Below the pieces are notes generated by a model. The model saw nothing but the letters and a program-made list of their open reading frames with translations. It was not told where the DNA came from and searched no databases. The translations under genes were made by a program, and so were the position numbers. From NCBI RefSeq assembly GCF_026393345.1, contig NZ_JAPLAI010000048.1, forward strand, positions 42,256-106,255: a DNA stretch of 64,000 nt. Direction: 5' to 3'. The stretch is from Microbacterium sp. Lineage in GTDB: Bacteria; Actinomycetota; Actinomycetes; Actinomycetales; Microbacteriaceae. This document shows, one piece after another, positions 33,723 to 41,716 of the stretch (its first letter is position 1; each line of letters opens with the position of its first letter).

Positions 33723-34990
33723 GGCTTGTCCCCTTCTTCCGGCTCGGAGGCATCGGTATCCACGGGAGGCCACGGTTCGTCCGCGTCAGCGTCCACGGGA
33801 GGCCAGGGCTCGTCGGCGTCGGACTCGGTTTCGGCGGTCTCCGCCTCGATCACGGTGTCGGGCAGGACCTCGACCTCGACCTCGGTCTCGTGCGTCTCGC
33901 CGGCGTCGGCGGGCGGTTCGTCGGTCGACAGGGTCTCCACGTCCGGGGCCTCCTCGGCGACGGGGCCTTCGGCCAGGTCCGCCGCATCCTCGATGAGCGG
34001 AGACGTCGGGTCCGGGGCGGCCGCCGGGCCGTTCTCCGGCTCGGAAGTCGCAGGGGATGCCGCAGGCAGGGCCAGCACCTCGGCGGGGCGGGCGATGCGC
34101 ACGCCGTTGACGAGATCGAGGAACACATCCTCGAGCGAGGGGCCGCGGCGGGTCAGCAGTGACAGCGCGATCCCGGCGCGGGCGAGCGCGGCACCGACCT
34201 CGGCGGGCTCCGCACCGCGGACCGTGAGGCCGGTGCGCAGGACCTCGGGGTCCCAGCCGGCGTCGCGAAGCGCCTGCGAGAGGGCGGCGCGGTCCGGGGC
34301 GTCGACAAGCGTCGCGAACTCACTCGGATCGGTCAGTTCGTCCAGCGCGCCCGCGTAGACGAGATGGCCGCGGCTGAGGATCAGGAGGCGGTCGGCCGTC
34401 TGCTGCACTTCGCCCAGCAGATGCGACGACACCAGCACGGTACGTCCCTCCCGCGCGAACATGCGCAGGAGCGTCCGCATCCAGGTGATGCCCTCGGGGT
34501 CGAGACCGTTGGTCGGCTCGTCCAGCACGAGGATGCCGGGGTCGCCGAGCAGCGCGGTGGCAAGGCCCAGGCGCTGGCGCATGCCGAGCGAGAATCCGCC
34601 GACCTTTCGCCCCGCGACGTCGGCGAGCCCGACGAGGCCCAGGACCTCGTCGGTGCGGGAACGCGGGATCCCGGCGGCGCGGGAATACACCCGGAGATGG
34701 CCGGCGGCCGTGCGTCCGGGATGGAAGCTCGAGGCCTCCAGCGCCGCGCCGACGGTCTGGAACGGATGCGTCAGGTCGGCGTAGGCCTTCCCGCCGATGC
34801 GGGTGCGGCCCGAGGTCGGGGACACGAGCCCCAGCAGCATCCGTAGTGATGTCGTCTTGCCGGCGCCATTGGGACCGAGAAAGCCGGTCACTGCACCGGG
34901 CTCGATCGTCGCGGTGAGCTCGGACACCGCGGCCACGGGGCCGAAGGTCTTGCTCACGCTCACGAATTCGAGCACCTGGCCGTCGGGCAT
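33719..34990 (-). CDS. ABC transporter ATP-binding protein with acidic C-terminal tail
   Basis: 423 residues. Walker A GPNGAGKTT, signature FSLGMRQRL, Walker B ILVLDEP and switch His (SSHLLGEVQ) are intact. The nucleotide-binding part ends near residue 305. The remaining ~118 residues are Glu/Asp/Pro-rich, disordered in appearance, with two tandem copies of DADEPWPPVDA. Such a tail is unusual for this class and may bind a partner. Pairs with the permease encoded next. Confidence 0.88.
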   Translation of the reverse strand: MPDGQVLEFVSVSKTFGPVAAVSELTATIEPGAVTGFLGPNGAGKTTSLRMLLGLVSPTSGRTRIGGKAYADLTHPFQTVGAALEASSFHPGRTAAGHLRVYSRAAGIPRSRTDEVLGLVGLADVAGRKVGGFSLGMRQRLGLATALLGDPGILVLDEPTNGLDPEGITWMRTLLRMFAREGRTVLVSSHLLGEVQQTADRLLILSRGHLVYAGALDELTDPSEFATLVDAPDRAALSQALRDAGWDPEVLRTGLTVRGAEPAEVGAALARAGIALSLLTRRGPSLEDVFLDLVNGVRIARPAEVLALPAASPATSEPENGPAAAPDPTSPLIEDAADLAEGPVAEEAPDVETLSTDEPPADAGETHETEVEVEVLPDTVIEAETAETESDADEPWPPVDADADEPWPPVDTDASEPEEGDKP

Positions 34991-35122
34991 GGGGACCTCT
35001 CCTCGGGGGTGTTCCTCCCCATCCTGCCGGAATCACGCGGACGGAGCGAGTCGCGCCCCCGCACCCATCGACGGCGAGGCGCGGCACGACGACCCATCAG
35101 GCGGAGCGGTAACGTTGCGCTC

Positions 35123-36268
35123 GTGACTGAGTGGGGGACCACGACGGGCGATGCCGCATCCGTCGACGGGGTGCGGGTGCGCACCGAACGGGCGGTCGGG
35201 CGGCTGACGCTGGATCGGCCGCGCGCCCTCAACGCGCTCGACATCCACATGGTGCGGCGACTGCAGCAGACGCTCGACACATGGCGGTCCGACCCCGACA
35301 TCGACGTCGTCGTGCTCGACGGCGCCGGTGACCGCGCATTCTGCGCGGGCGGTGACGTCCGGGCCCTCCGGGAACAGATTCTCGCGGGCGGTGCGGCGGA
35401 TGCGGCCGTGTTCTTCCGCGACGAGTACGCGCTGAACGCCACGATCGCCGAGTACCCGGTGCCGATCGTCGCGCTCGCCGACGGCATCACGATGGGCGGG
35501 GGCATCGGTCTCGCCGGGCACGCCGCCGTGCGCATCGTGACCGAGCGGTCCCGGCTTGCAATGCCCGAGACCCGCATCGGCTTCACCCCCGACGTCGGCG
35601 GCACGTGGCTGCTCGGCCGCGCCCCGGGGCGCCTGGGTGAGTACCTGGCGCTGACCGGCGACAGCATGGATGCGGCCGACGCCGTGTATGCCGGCTTCGC
35701 CGACCACCTCATCCCGGCCGAGCGGCTGGGCGACCTGCGCGAGGCCCTCGCGTCCCGCGCCGACCCTCCCCACGTCCTCTCCGCAGATCGCTCCTGCGAT
35801 CCGCGGAGCCTCGGGGTGCGTGGGCCCAACAACCCCGCCGAGATCGTGCTGCTGTTCGACGAGACGCCAGGGCCGTCCCGGCTGCAGGCCGCCCGCACCT
35901 GGATCGATGACGCCTTCGCCGCCGACACCGTCCCGGGCATCCTGGCGCGGCTCGACGCCCGTGAGGAGCCGGATGCGGCGGCGGCCGCCGCCACCCTCCG
36001 TGCGCTGTCGCCCACCGCGCTGACCGTGAACCTCGAGGCGGTCCGACGTGCCCGGGCGCTCCCCGGGCTCCGCGCGGCGCTCGAGCAGGAGTACGCCCTG
36101 GTGGATTGGTTCGCGCACACGCAGCCCGACCTGCTCGAGGGCATCCGCGCGCAACTGGTCGACAAAGACCGGTCGCCGCGCTGGCAGCCGGCCGCGCTCG
36201 ACGACGTCGGCGCCGATGTCGTCGATGCGGCCTTCGCGCATGTGCCGACGGCACCCCTCTGGGGGTGA
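35123..36268 (+). CDS. Enoyl-CoA hydratase/isomerase family, 3-hydroxyisobutyryl-CoA hydrolase-like
   Basis: 381 residues, longer than simple crotonases and as expected for HIBYL-CoA hydrolases of valine breakdown. Motifs: RPRALNALDIHMV, FCAGGDVRAL, GITMGGGIGLAGH, MPETRIGFTPDVGGTW (Glu and Asp of the hydrolase), NNPAEIV and a C-terminal extension. GTG at 35123 chosen from the family start; no strong ribosome site. Followed after 4 bases by the LssY-type gene. Divergent from the ABC genes. Confidence 0.85.
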   Translation: MTEWGTTTGDAASVDGVRVRTERAVGRLTLDRPRALNALDIHMVRRLQQTLDTWRSDPDIDVVVLDGAGDRAFCAGGDVRALREQILAGGAADAAVFFRDEYALNATIAEYPVPIVALADGITMGGGIGLAGHAAVRIVTERSRLAMPETRIGFTPDVGGTWLLGRAPGRLGEYLALTGDSMDAADAVYAGFADHLIPAERLGDLREALASRADPPHVLSADRSCDPRSLGVRGPNNPAEIVLLFDETPGPSRLQAARTWIDDAFAADTVPGILARLDAREEPDAAAAAATLRALSPTALTVNLEAVRRARALPGLRAALEQEYALVDWFAHTQPDLLEGIRAQLVDKDRSPRWQPAALDDVGADVVDAAFAHVPTAPLWG

Positions 36269-36272
36269 GTCG

Positions 36273-37097
36273 GTGAGCAGTCCCGTCCGCCGTCGCCGCC
36301 GCACCTACTCCGTCGGGATCGCCCTCGACTGGTTCTTCTTCGTCTTCGCGGGGGTCGCCGCGATCTGGCTTGCGTACCTCAGCTTCACCGAGACGTTCCG
36401 GGTCGGCTGGTGGGGTGTGCCGCTGGTCATCGTGTTCTGGCTGCTGCTGGCCTACCTCGTGCTGCCGCGCCTGCACCGCATCCTCACCACGATCTATGTG
36501 CCCGAGTACTTCATCGGCCGCACCCGGACGAGCGACGGGCTGCTGGGCGACCCGGTGAACCTTGCGCTGATGGGCGAGCCCGAACAGATCCAGCGAGCGC
36601 TGGAAACCGCCGGATGGACGCGCGCCGACCCCGTCACGCTCGGGTCGTCGTGGCGGATCGTAACGTCGACCCTCACCCGTCGCAGCTACAACGAGGCGCC
36701 CGTCAGCCCGTTGTTCCTCTTCGGCCGGATGCAGGACTTCGCCTACCAGCAGGAGGTCGACGGCAACCCGGCGCAGCGCCATCACGTCCGGTTCTGGCGG
36801 TGCCCCGACGACTGGCTGTTGCCCGGCGGTCGCCGCGTCGACTGGCTCGCCGCCGGCACCTTCGACACCGCGGTGGGGTTGTCGCTGTTCACCCTGCAGG
36901 TGACGCACCGCATCGACGCCGACACCGACATCGAACGCGACCACATCGTGCGCACCCTTACCGAGGGCCACCCGGGCGTCGCGGTCGACGTCATCCGCGA
37001 CTTCTCCACCGGCTATCACTCCCGAAACGGCGGCGGAGACAGCATCCGCACCGACGGCGATCTGCCGATCATCGACGTGCGGGGGGTGACCGCGTGA
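36273..37097 (+). CDS. LssY C-terminal-domain membrane protein
   Basis: 274 residues. Basic N-terminus, two membrane helices (about 14-36 and 44-66), then a soluble domain with GDPVNLALMG, AGWTRADPVTLGSSWRI, SYNEAPVSPLFLFGR and HHVRFWRCP, the pattern of LssY_C proteins (PF14067). GTG start five bases after the previous stop. Molecular function unknown in this family. The stop overlaps the next gene. Confidence 0.82.
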   Translation: MSSPVRRRRRTYSVGIALDWFFFVFAGVAAIWLAYLSFTETFRVGWWGVPLVIVFWLLLAYLVLPRLHRILTTIYVPEYFIGRTRTSDGLLGDPVNLALMGEPEQIQRALETAGWTRADPVTLGSSWRIVTSTLTRRSYNEAPVSPLFLFGRMQDFAYQQEVDGNPAQRHHVRFWRCPDDWLLPGGRRVDWLAAGTFDTAVGLSLFTLQVTHRIDADTDIERDHIVRTLTEGHPGVAVDVIRDFSTGYHSRNGGGDSIRTDGDLPIIDVRGVTA

Positions 37098-37609
37098 GCG
37101 AGGAGCACCGCAAGCGTCCGGCCTTCGAATCCCCGACCCGGCTGGCGCAGGCGCCCGAGGCCGACTCGGCCATGAAGCGTCCGATCAGCACCGTCGCCGG
37201 GGCGGTGCTCGTGCTCCTGCGCGTCGCCGCGGGGCTCCTGTGGATGCTGGCGCTGTCGGTGCAGTGGCGCTCGATCGCGCACGACATCGACGTGCAGCTG
37301 GACGGCGTCGCGCTCAGCGCGGACGAGGTGGGCCTCGGCCTCGGGGTGCTGTGGATCGTCGTCGGCGTGGTCATGGCGACCGAGGTGGTGCTCGCGGTGC
37401 TCATCCTCCTCGGCCGGAACGGGCCGCGGGTGATCGTCATGCTGTTCGCGGTGATCTCCACCTCGACCTCGTTCGCGACGTGGGTCGCGAGCGGGCAGGA
37501 GATCCGCATCGACACGACCCTGCTGACCGTCGCCCTCGACATCCTCATCCTGCTCGCCCTGTCCAGTCGCAGCGCCGCCGCCTACGCCCGCCGTAACGAC
37601 CGCCCCTGA
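37094..37609 (+). CDS. Small integral membrane protein, function unknown
   Basis: 171 residues. Polar first 30 residues, then four hydrophobic helices (about 34-52, 76-96, 102-125, 140-158). GTG start overlaps the previous stop by four bases, indicating coupling with the LssY-type gene. No recognised domain. The gene is followed by the repeat cluster at 37620. Confidence 0.75.
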   Translation: MSEEHRKRPAFESPTRLAQAPEADSAMKRPISTVAGAVLVLLRVAAGLLWMLALSVQWRSIAHDIDVQLDGVALSADEVGLGLGVLWIVVGVVMATEVVLAVLILLGRNGPRVIVMLFAVISTSTSFATWVASGQEIRIDTTLLTVALDILILLALSSRSAAAYARRNDRP

Positions 37610-37619
37610 CCATCCCGCC

Positions 37620-37857
37620 GGTCCGTCGTTCGGATCCTGCTGGTCCTTCGTTCGGATCCTGCCGGTCCTTCGTTCGGATCCCGCTGGTGCGGACGCTGAA
37701 ATCCCGGGGGTGCGGGACAAGGATGCGGCGTGTCGCCCGCGATGTCCGAACGAGGGACCGGGGTGAGGTGGGGATGTCCGAACGAGGGACCGGGGTGAGG
37801 TGGGATGTCCGAACGAAGGACCGGGGTGAGCCCGTGATGTCCGAACGAGGGACCGGG
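37620..37857. repeat. Cluster of three direct and four oppositely oriented copies of GGTCCnTCGTTCGGA
   Basis: The gap 37610-37927 (318 bases) has no gene. Three tandem 22-base units start at 37620, 37642 and 37664 with the core GGTCCTTCGTTCGGA (G in place of T in the first). Four units of about 27 bases start at 37741, 37773, 37804 and 37836 and carry the same core in the opposite direction (GATGTCCGAACGAGGGACC), spaced 31-32 bases. The two groups could pair into a large stem. AGGAGG at 37918 serves the next gene. Confidence 0.85.
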
Positions 37858-37927
37858 TACCCTCAGCCTCCGCGGGGCCGGGGCGCGTTAGCCTGGGACG
37901 TCGCGCCGGGCGGCATGAGGAGGATGC

Positions 37928-38851
37928 GTGTTCGACAGTCCGTTGTCCGCATCCGCGTACGAGGTGCTGGGCGTTCCCGCCACCGCCACCGACGACGATC
38001 TGCGCCGCGCGTTCCGCCAGCGGCTGCGGGAGACCCACCCGGATACCGGCGGAGATGCCGCGGAGTTCGTGCGGGTGCAACGCGCCTGGGAGCTCATCGG
38101 CACCGTGGAGTCCCGCGCCGCCTACGACCGCGGTCACGGGTTCTCCGTGGCGCCCGACCCGGATGCGGCGATGTGGCGGCCACCGACGTCCCGCGCCGAC
38201 ACCCGGCCCCGCGCCCGGAGCACCGGGCACCCCGGCGGCTGGCGCCGGGAACGCTACCTCGTGCTCATGCGGGAGTGGGCGGGTCGCGGCGTGGACCTCG
38301 CCGACCCGTACGACCCCGCGTGGCTGCGCACCGCCCCCCGTGAGCTGCGACGCCTGCTGGCCGACGCGCTCGCCGAGGAGGCGACGGCACGTATCGTCGC
38401 CGATCTCGGCATGGGGTACACGGTGTGGCATGACGTCGCCGTCGGCGGACCCGACGTCGCCGACGCGAAACTCGATCACGTGGTGCTCGGCCCCAGCGGC
38501 CTTTATGGCGTGCTGAGCGAGGACTTCGGCGGGCCGGTGGGGTTCCGCCGCGGCGAGATCACCGGGCCGCACGTGCCCGACGCCCCGGTCACCCGCCTTC
38601 TCGCCGGGATGCGGCAGGTCGCCCGTGCCGCACGGGTGCGCTTCGGCGGGGCCATCGTGGTGCTGCCGGACGAGGACGTACCGCAGGCGATCACCGACCT
38701 CGGCAAGGTCCGGGGCACCCCGGTCGCCGTGGTCGGCCGCGCCGCGCTGTCGACGCTGCTGCGCCGGGGCGTGCCCGGTGCCCGCGACATCGGTGGCAAC
38801 GAGGTGTTCGACATCCGGACGCGCCTGGACCAGACCGTCCGGTTCGTCTGA
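37928..38851 (+). CDS. J-domain protein with NERD-like C-terminal region
   Basis: 307 residues. N-terminal J domain: SAYEVLGVPATATDDDLRRA, H37-P38-D39 motif and AWELIGTVESRAAYDRG. After a basic linker (to about 105) comes a region with WHDVAVGGPDVADAKLDHVVLGPSGLYGV split by turns, resembling NERD/nuclease-related domains that start with a Lys/Asp hydrophobic strand set. GTG start four bases after AGGAGG. J domains stimulate DnaK-type ATPases. The C-terminal assignment is tentative. Confidence 0.8.
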   Translation: MFDSPLSASAYEVLGVPATATDDDLRRAFRQRLRETHPDTGGDAAEFVRVQRAWELIGTVESRAAYDRGHGFSVAPDPDAAMWRPPTSRADTRPRARSTGHPGGWRRERYLVLMREWAGRGVDLADPYDPAWLRTAPRELRRLLADALAEEATARIVADLGMGYTVWHDVAVGGPDVADAKLDHVVLGPSGLYGVLSEDFGGPVGFRRGEITGPHVPDAPVTRLLAGMRQVARAARVRFGGAIVVLPDEDVPQAITDLGKVRGTPVAVVGRAALSTLLRRGVPGARDIGGNEVFDIRTRLDQTVRFV

Positions 38852-38888
38852 GTCGGCGGTGCGGGATCCGGCATGGCACGCTGGAACC

Positions 38889-39266
38889 GTGATCACCGAC
38901 GAGGCGCGCGCCTTCCTCCGCGAGTACCACCTGGCCACCCTGTCCACGCTGGGGCGGGACTGCCGCATCCACTCCGTGCCCGTCGGGATGACGTGGGAGG
39001 ACGGCGTCGTGCGGGTGATCGGCACCCGTGGCTCGCAGAAATTCCTGAACGCCGCACGTGCGGGACGGGCGAGCATCAACAGCGTGGACGGCGGGCGCTG
39101 GATCAGCTTCGAGGGTCCCGCGCGGGTGAACGAGGACCCGGATGCGGTCGCCCACGCCGTGGCGCTCTACGCTGCGCGGTACCGGCAGCCGGCGGTGAAC
39201 CCGGAGCGGGTGGTGCTGGAGATCACCGTCGAGCGGGTGCTCGGCTCGCCGCAGTTCCGCGCCTGA
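38889..39266 (+). CDS. PPOX-class (pyridoxamine-phosphate-oxidase-like) protein, probably F420-dependent
   Basis: 125 residues, split beta-barrel fold. ARAFLREYHLATLSTLGRD, HSVPVGMTWEDGVVRVIGTRGSQKFLN and GGRWISFEGPARV are typical of the small actinobacterial PPOX family whose members bind F420. Cofactor choice is inferred, helped by F420 genes in this window. GTG start 37 bases after the J-domain gene, without a clear ribosome site. Substrate unknown. Confidence 0.8.
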   Translation: MITDEARAFLREYHLATLSTLGRDCRIHSVPVGMTWEDGVVRVIGTRGSQKFLNAARAGRASINSVDGGRWISFEGPARVNEDPDAVAHAVALYAARYRQPAVNPERVVLEITVERVLGSPQFRA

Positions 39267-39272
39267 GCGGAC

Positions 39273-40946
39273 TCAGAGCAGGCCGAACAGCTCGAGTGGG
39301 TGGGTGAGTCGCCACCACGGGCTCGGACTGGGGACGTCGGCGGCGAGCACCAGATCGACGGTCGCTGCGTTCTTCGGGCCGGTCGCGGTGAGCGAGCCCA
39401 CCCGCTCGCCCTCGTCACGGGCGTCGCCGAGGGCGAACGTGCTGGCGGTGTCGGCGACCGTGCCGTTCCACAGGATGACGTCCGCATCGGCGTCGACGAT
39501 GATCGCGACCGGATCGGCCCAGCGCGTCTCCACCTGTCCCGCGGTGGTGCCGCGGGGGACACTCGGCACCGGCTGCAGCTCGAGCTCGACCTGCGCGAAC
39601 AGCGCCCGGGTCGCGGCGTCCCGCGCGTCGTCGTCGGCCTGGCCGAGCACGTCGGCGTACACGCGCACCGGGGTGCCGTCGATGGTGAGGTCTTTCGCGG
39701 CGAGCAGGTTGTACAGGTCCAGCGTGCCGGTCTTGATGCCGACGACACCCGGGTCGGCGAGGAGCGGGTTGGTATTGGTCACCAGGCCCGCGCCGGGGAG
39801 GTCGACGGCGGCGGTGCGAACGATCTCCGCGATCACCGGGTTCGCGAGCGCCCGCTTGCCGAGCGCCAGGAGCGATTCCGGCGTGGCGGTGTTCCCGGGG
39901 TCGATGCCGGTCGGCTCGACCACGCGGACACCCGTGATGCCGTGCTGGGTGAGCCAGCTGCCGGCCGCCGCGGCGTAGACCGCATCCGTCGGCCAGAAGG
40001 TCGAGGCGAGGCGGTCCGCGTAGTTGCCGGCGGAGCCGATGAGCATGCCCTGGAGCATCTGGTACTCGGTGAGGCTGCCACCCACCGGCACGTCCAGGGC
40101 GGACTCGCCGCGCGAACGGTACGCCCAGTAGCTCGTGCGGTCGGCGGACGTGAACTGGAACCTGCGGCCTTCCTCGCCGAGGGCGAGGGGTGCCTGCTCC
40201 AGCACGACGAGGGCGGTGACGACCTTGGTGATGCTCGCCATCGGGACCGCGTCGAGGGCGGATGCGGTGGCGGTGCCCACGCCGTCGACGGTCACGGCCG
40301 CACTGCCCTGCGCCGGCCAGGCCGGAGCGGCGGCCGCCGCGGCGACGGGCTGCACCGCGATCGGGGTCACCGTGGGGGCGACCGCGTGCAGCGGCCACAG
40401 CAGCACGGTGGCGCAGTAGGCGGCGATGATCGCGAGGATGAGGCCCGTCGGGACGAGGACTCCGGGCCGCCACGGCGTCCGTCGCGGGGCGCGGGCGAGG
40501 AGGTCCGCGGTGACCGGGGTGTACCCGCTCGCGTGGGCCTCCAGCTGCAGCTGCGGGACGGAGCGGCTGAGGACGCCGCGCTCGTCGACCCAGGCCAGTG
40601 CCGTCGGCGGGAGGACGACGGCCACCGACGGCTCCGCTGCTGGGTCCGCGGTCGACAGCGCCCTGGCCTCCGACTGCGGCGCGGAGGCGGACTGGGGTGC
40701 GACCGGGTGGGGCGATGGCGCCATCGCCGGTGCCGGGCCCTCGGGGCTCGTCGGCTCCGCGGCAACGGGAGCGGGCGCAGCGGTGACGGGTGTGCCCTCG
40801 GTGACGGGAGCGGCATCCGCCGCCGCGGCGGCGACGAGCAGCGGCAACGCCGACGGATCGTCCTCCGCGGGTGGGGTGACCTCCACCGTGGGCGCCTTTC
40901 GCGCGCGCAGCGCACGGCGGGTGGGAGGAGGGCCTTCGGGGGTCAC
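39273..40946 (-). CDS. D-alanyl-D-alanine carboxypeptidase (S11-type penicillin-binding protein)
   Basis: 557 residues. About 160 residues of Ala/Pro-rich cytoplasmic N-terminus, one membrane helix at 162-184, then an extracellular S11 domain. S238-I-T-K241 is the acyl-serine motif, and GIKTGT is the third motif. The second motif, normally SxN, reads S305-A-G with Asn at the next position (IGSAGNYAD). Trims peptidoglycan pentapeptides in this family. Ends 6 bases from the convergent PPOX gene. Confidence 0.88.
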   Translation of the reverse strand: MTPEGPPPTRRALRARKAPTVEVTPPAEDDPSALPLLVAAAAADAAPVTEGTPVTAAPAPVAAEPTSPEGPAPAMAPSPHPVAPQSASAPQSEARALSTADPAAEPSVAVVLPPTALAWVDERGVLSRSVPQLQLEAHASGYTPVTADLLARAPRRTPWRPGVLVPTGLILAIIAAYCATVLLWPLHAVAPTVTPIAVQPVAAAAAAPAWPAQGSAAVTVDGVGTATASALDAVPMASITKVVTALVVLEQAPLALGEEGRRFQFTSADRTSYWAYRSRGESALDVPVGGSLTEYQMLQGMLIGSAGNYADRLASTFWPTDAVYAAAAGSWLTQHGITGVRVVEPTGIDPGNTATPESLLALGKRALANPVIAEIVRTAAVDLPGAGLVTNTNPLLADPGVVGIKTGTLDLYNLLAAKDLTIDGTPVRVYADVLGQADDDARDAATRALFAQVELELQPVPSVPRGTTAGQVETRWADPVAIIVDADADVILWNGTVADTASTFALGDARDEGERVGSLTATGPKNAATVDLVLAADVPSPSPWWRLTHPLELFGLL

Positions 40947-40983
40947 CCGCCTAAGTTATCGCGACCGCGTCTATACTCGGCAC

Positions 40984-41076
40984 CACACCCACGGGAGTCC
41001 GGTATGCCGGGCTGAGAGGAAGCGAATCACGCTTCGACCGTCGAACCTGATCCGGATCATGCCGGCGCAGGAAGGA
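40984..41076 (+). ncRNA. TPP riboswitch (THI element)
   Basis: Conserved blocks in order: ACGGGAGTCCGG, GGGCTGAGAGG, then GACCGTCGAACCTGATCCGG and GCCGGCGCAGGAAGG. These are the P2/P4-side CUGAGA and ACCUGAUC blocks of thiamine-pyrophosphate aptamers. It ends 7 bases before the ykoE ATG and overlaps its ribosome site (GGAAGGAG), which suggests translational control by TPP. Fits the thiamine-precursor transporter downstream. Confidence 0.96.
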
Positions 41077-41083
41077 GCACCGA

Positions 41084-41716
41084 ATGCACACGTCCACGTC
41101 CGCATCCGTCAACACCGCCTCTCGATTCCGGTGGCGGGTCGTCGACATCGTCGTCGCCAGCGTCATCGGAGTGGCCGCCGGCGTCATCTTCTGGGTGTGG
41201 GGGCAGGCCTGGACGCCGCTGAGCACCGTCCTCGCATTCCTGCCGGGCCTGGAAGGTCTGCTGTCCGGCGGCTGGCTGTTCGCCGGCGTCCTCGGCGGAC
41301 TCGTGATCCGCAAACCCGGTGCCGCGCTGTACACCGAGATCGTCGCGGCCGTCGTGTCGATGGCGGTGGGCACCCAGTGGGGCTTCCTCACGTTCGCGTG
41401 GGGCGTGGTCGAGGGTCTCGGCGCCGAACTCGGTTTCGCGCTGTTCCTCTACGCCAACTTCAAGCTGCTGCCCGCCCTGGTCTCGGGGGCGCTGGCGGGG
41501 CTGGCCGCGGCGCTCCTCGACACGAATTTCAGCTCCATCGCCGCCTACGACGTCGGGCCGCGCGCGATCTACTTCGTCTCCGCCGTGGTCTCCGGCATCC
41601 TGCTGGCCGGTCTCGTGTCCTGGCTGCTCGTGCGGGCGCTGGCGGCCACGGGGGCGCTGGACCGCTTCGCCGCCGGCCGTGAAGCCCGTGCGGTGGACCG
41701 CGCCGACGCAGCGTGA
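41084..41716 (+). CDS. ykoE: ECF transporter S component YkoE (hydroxymethylpyrimidine/thiamine)
   Basis: 210 residues with about five to six membrane helices (RVVDIVVASVIGVAAGVIFW, GWLFAGVLGGLVIRKPGAAL, VGTQWGFLTFAWGVVEGLGA, LVSGILL-type end). This is the substrate-binding membrane subunit of the YkoEDC importer, thought to take up thiamine or its pyrimidine precursor. Directly under a TPP riboswitch. The stop overlaps ykoD (GTGA). The C-terminus ends with a short charged tail. Confidence 0.93.
   Translation: MHTSTSASVNTASRFRWRVVDIVVASVIGVAAGVIFWVWGQAWTPLSTVLAFLPGLEGLLSGGWLFAGVLGGLVIRKPGAALYTEIVAAVVSMAVGTQWGFLTFAWGVVEGLGAELGFALFLYANFKLLPALVSGALAGLAAALLDTNFSSIAAYDVGPRAIYFVSAVVSGILLAGLVSWLLVRALAATGALDRFAAGREARAVDRADAA

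Noticed and set aside
37620..37857. CRISPR array
   Set aside because: Repeats are 15-27 bases, change orientation midway, and the intervals are too short and too similar to be spacers; no cas genes nearby.
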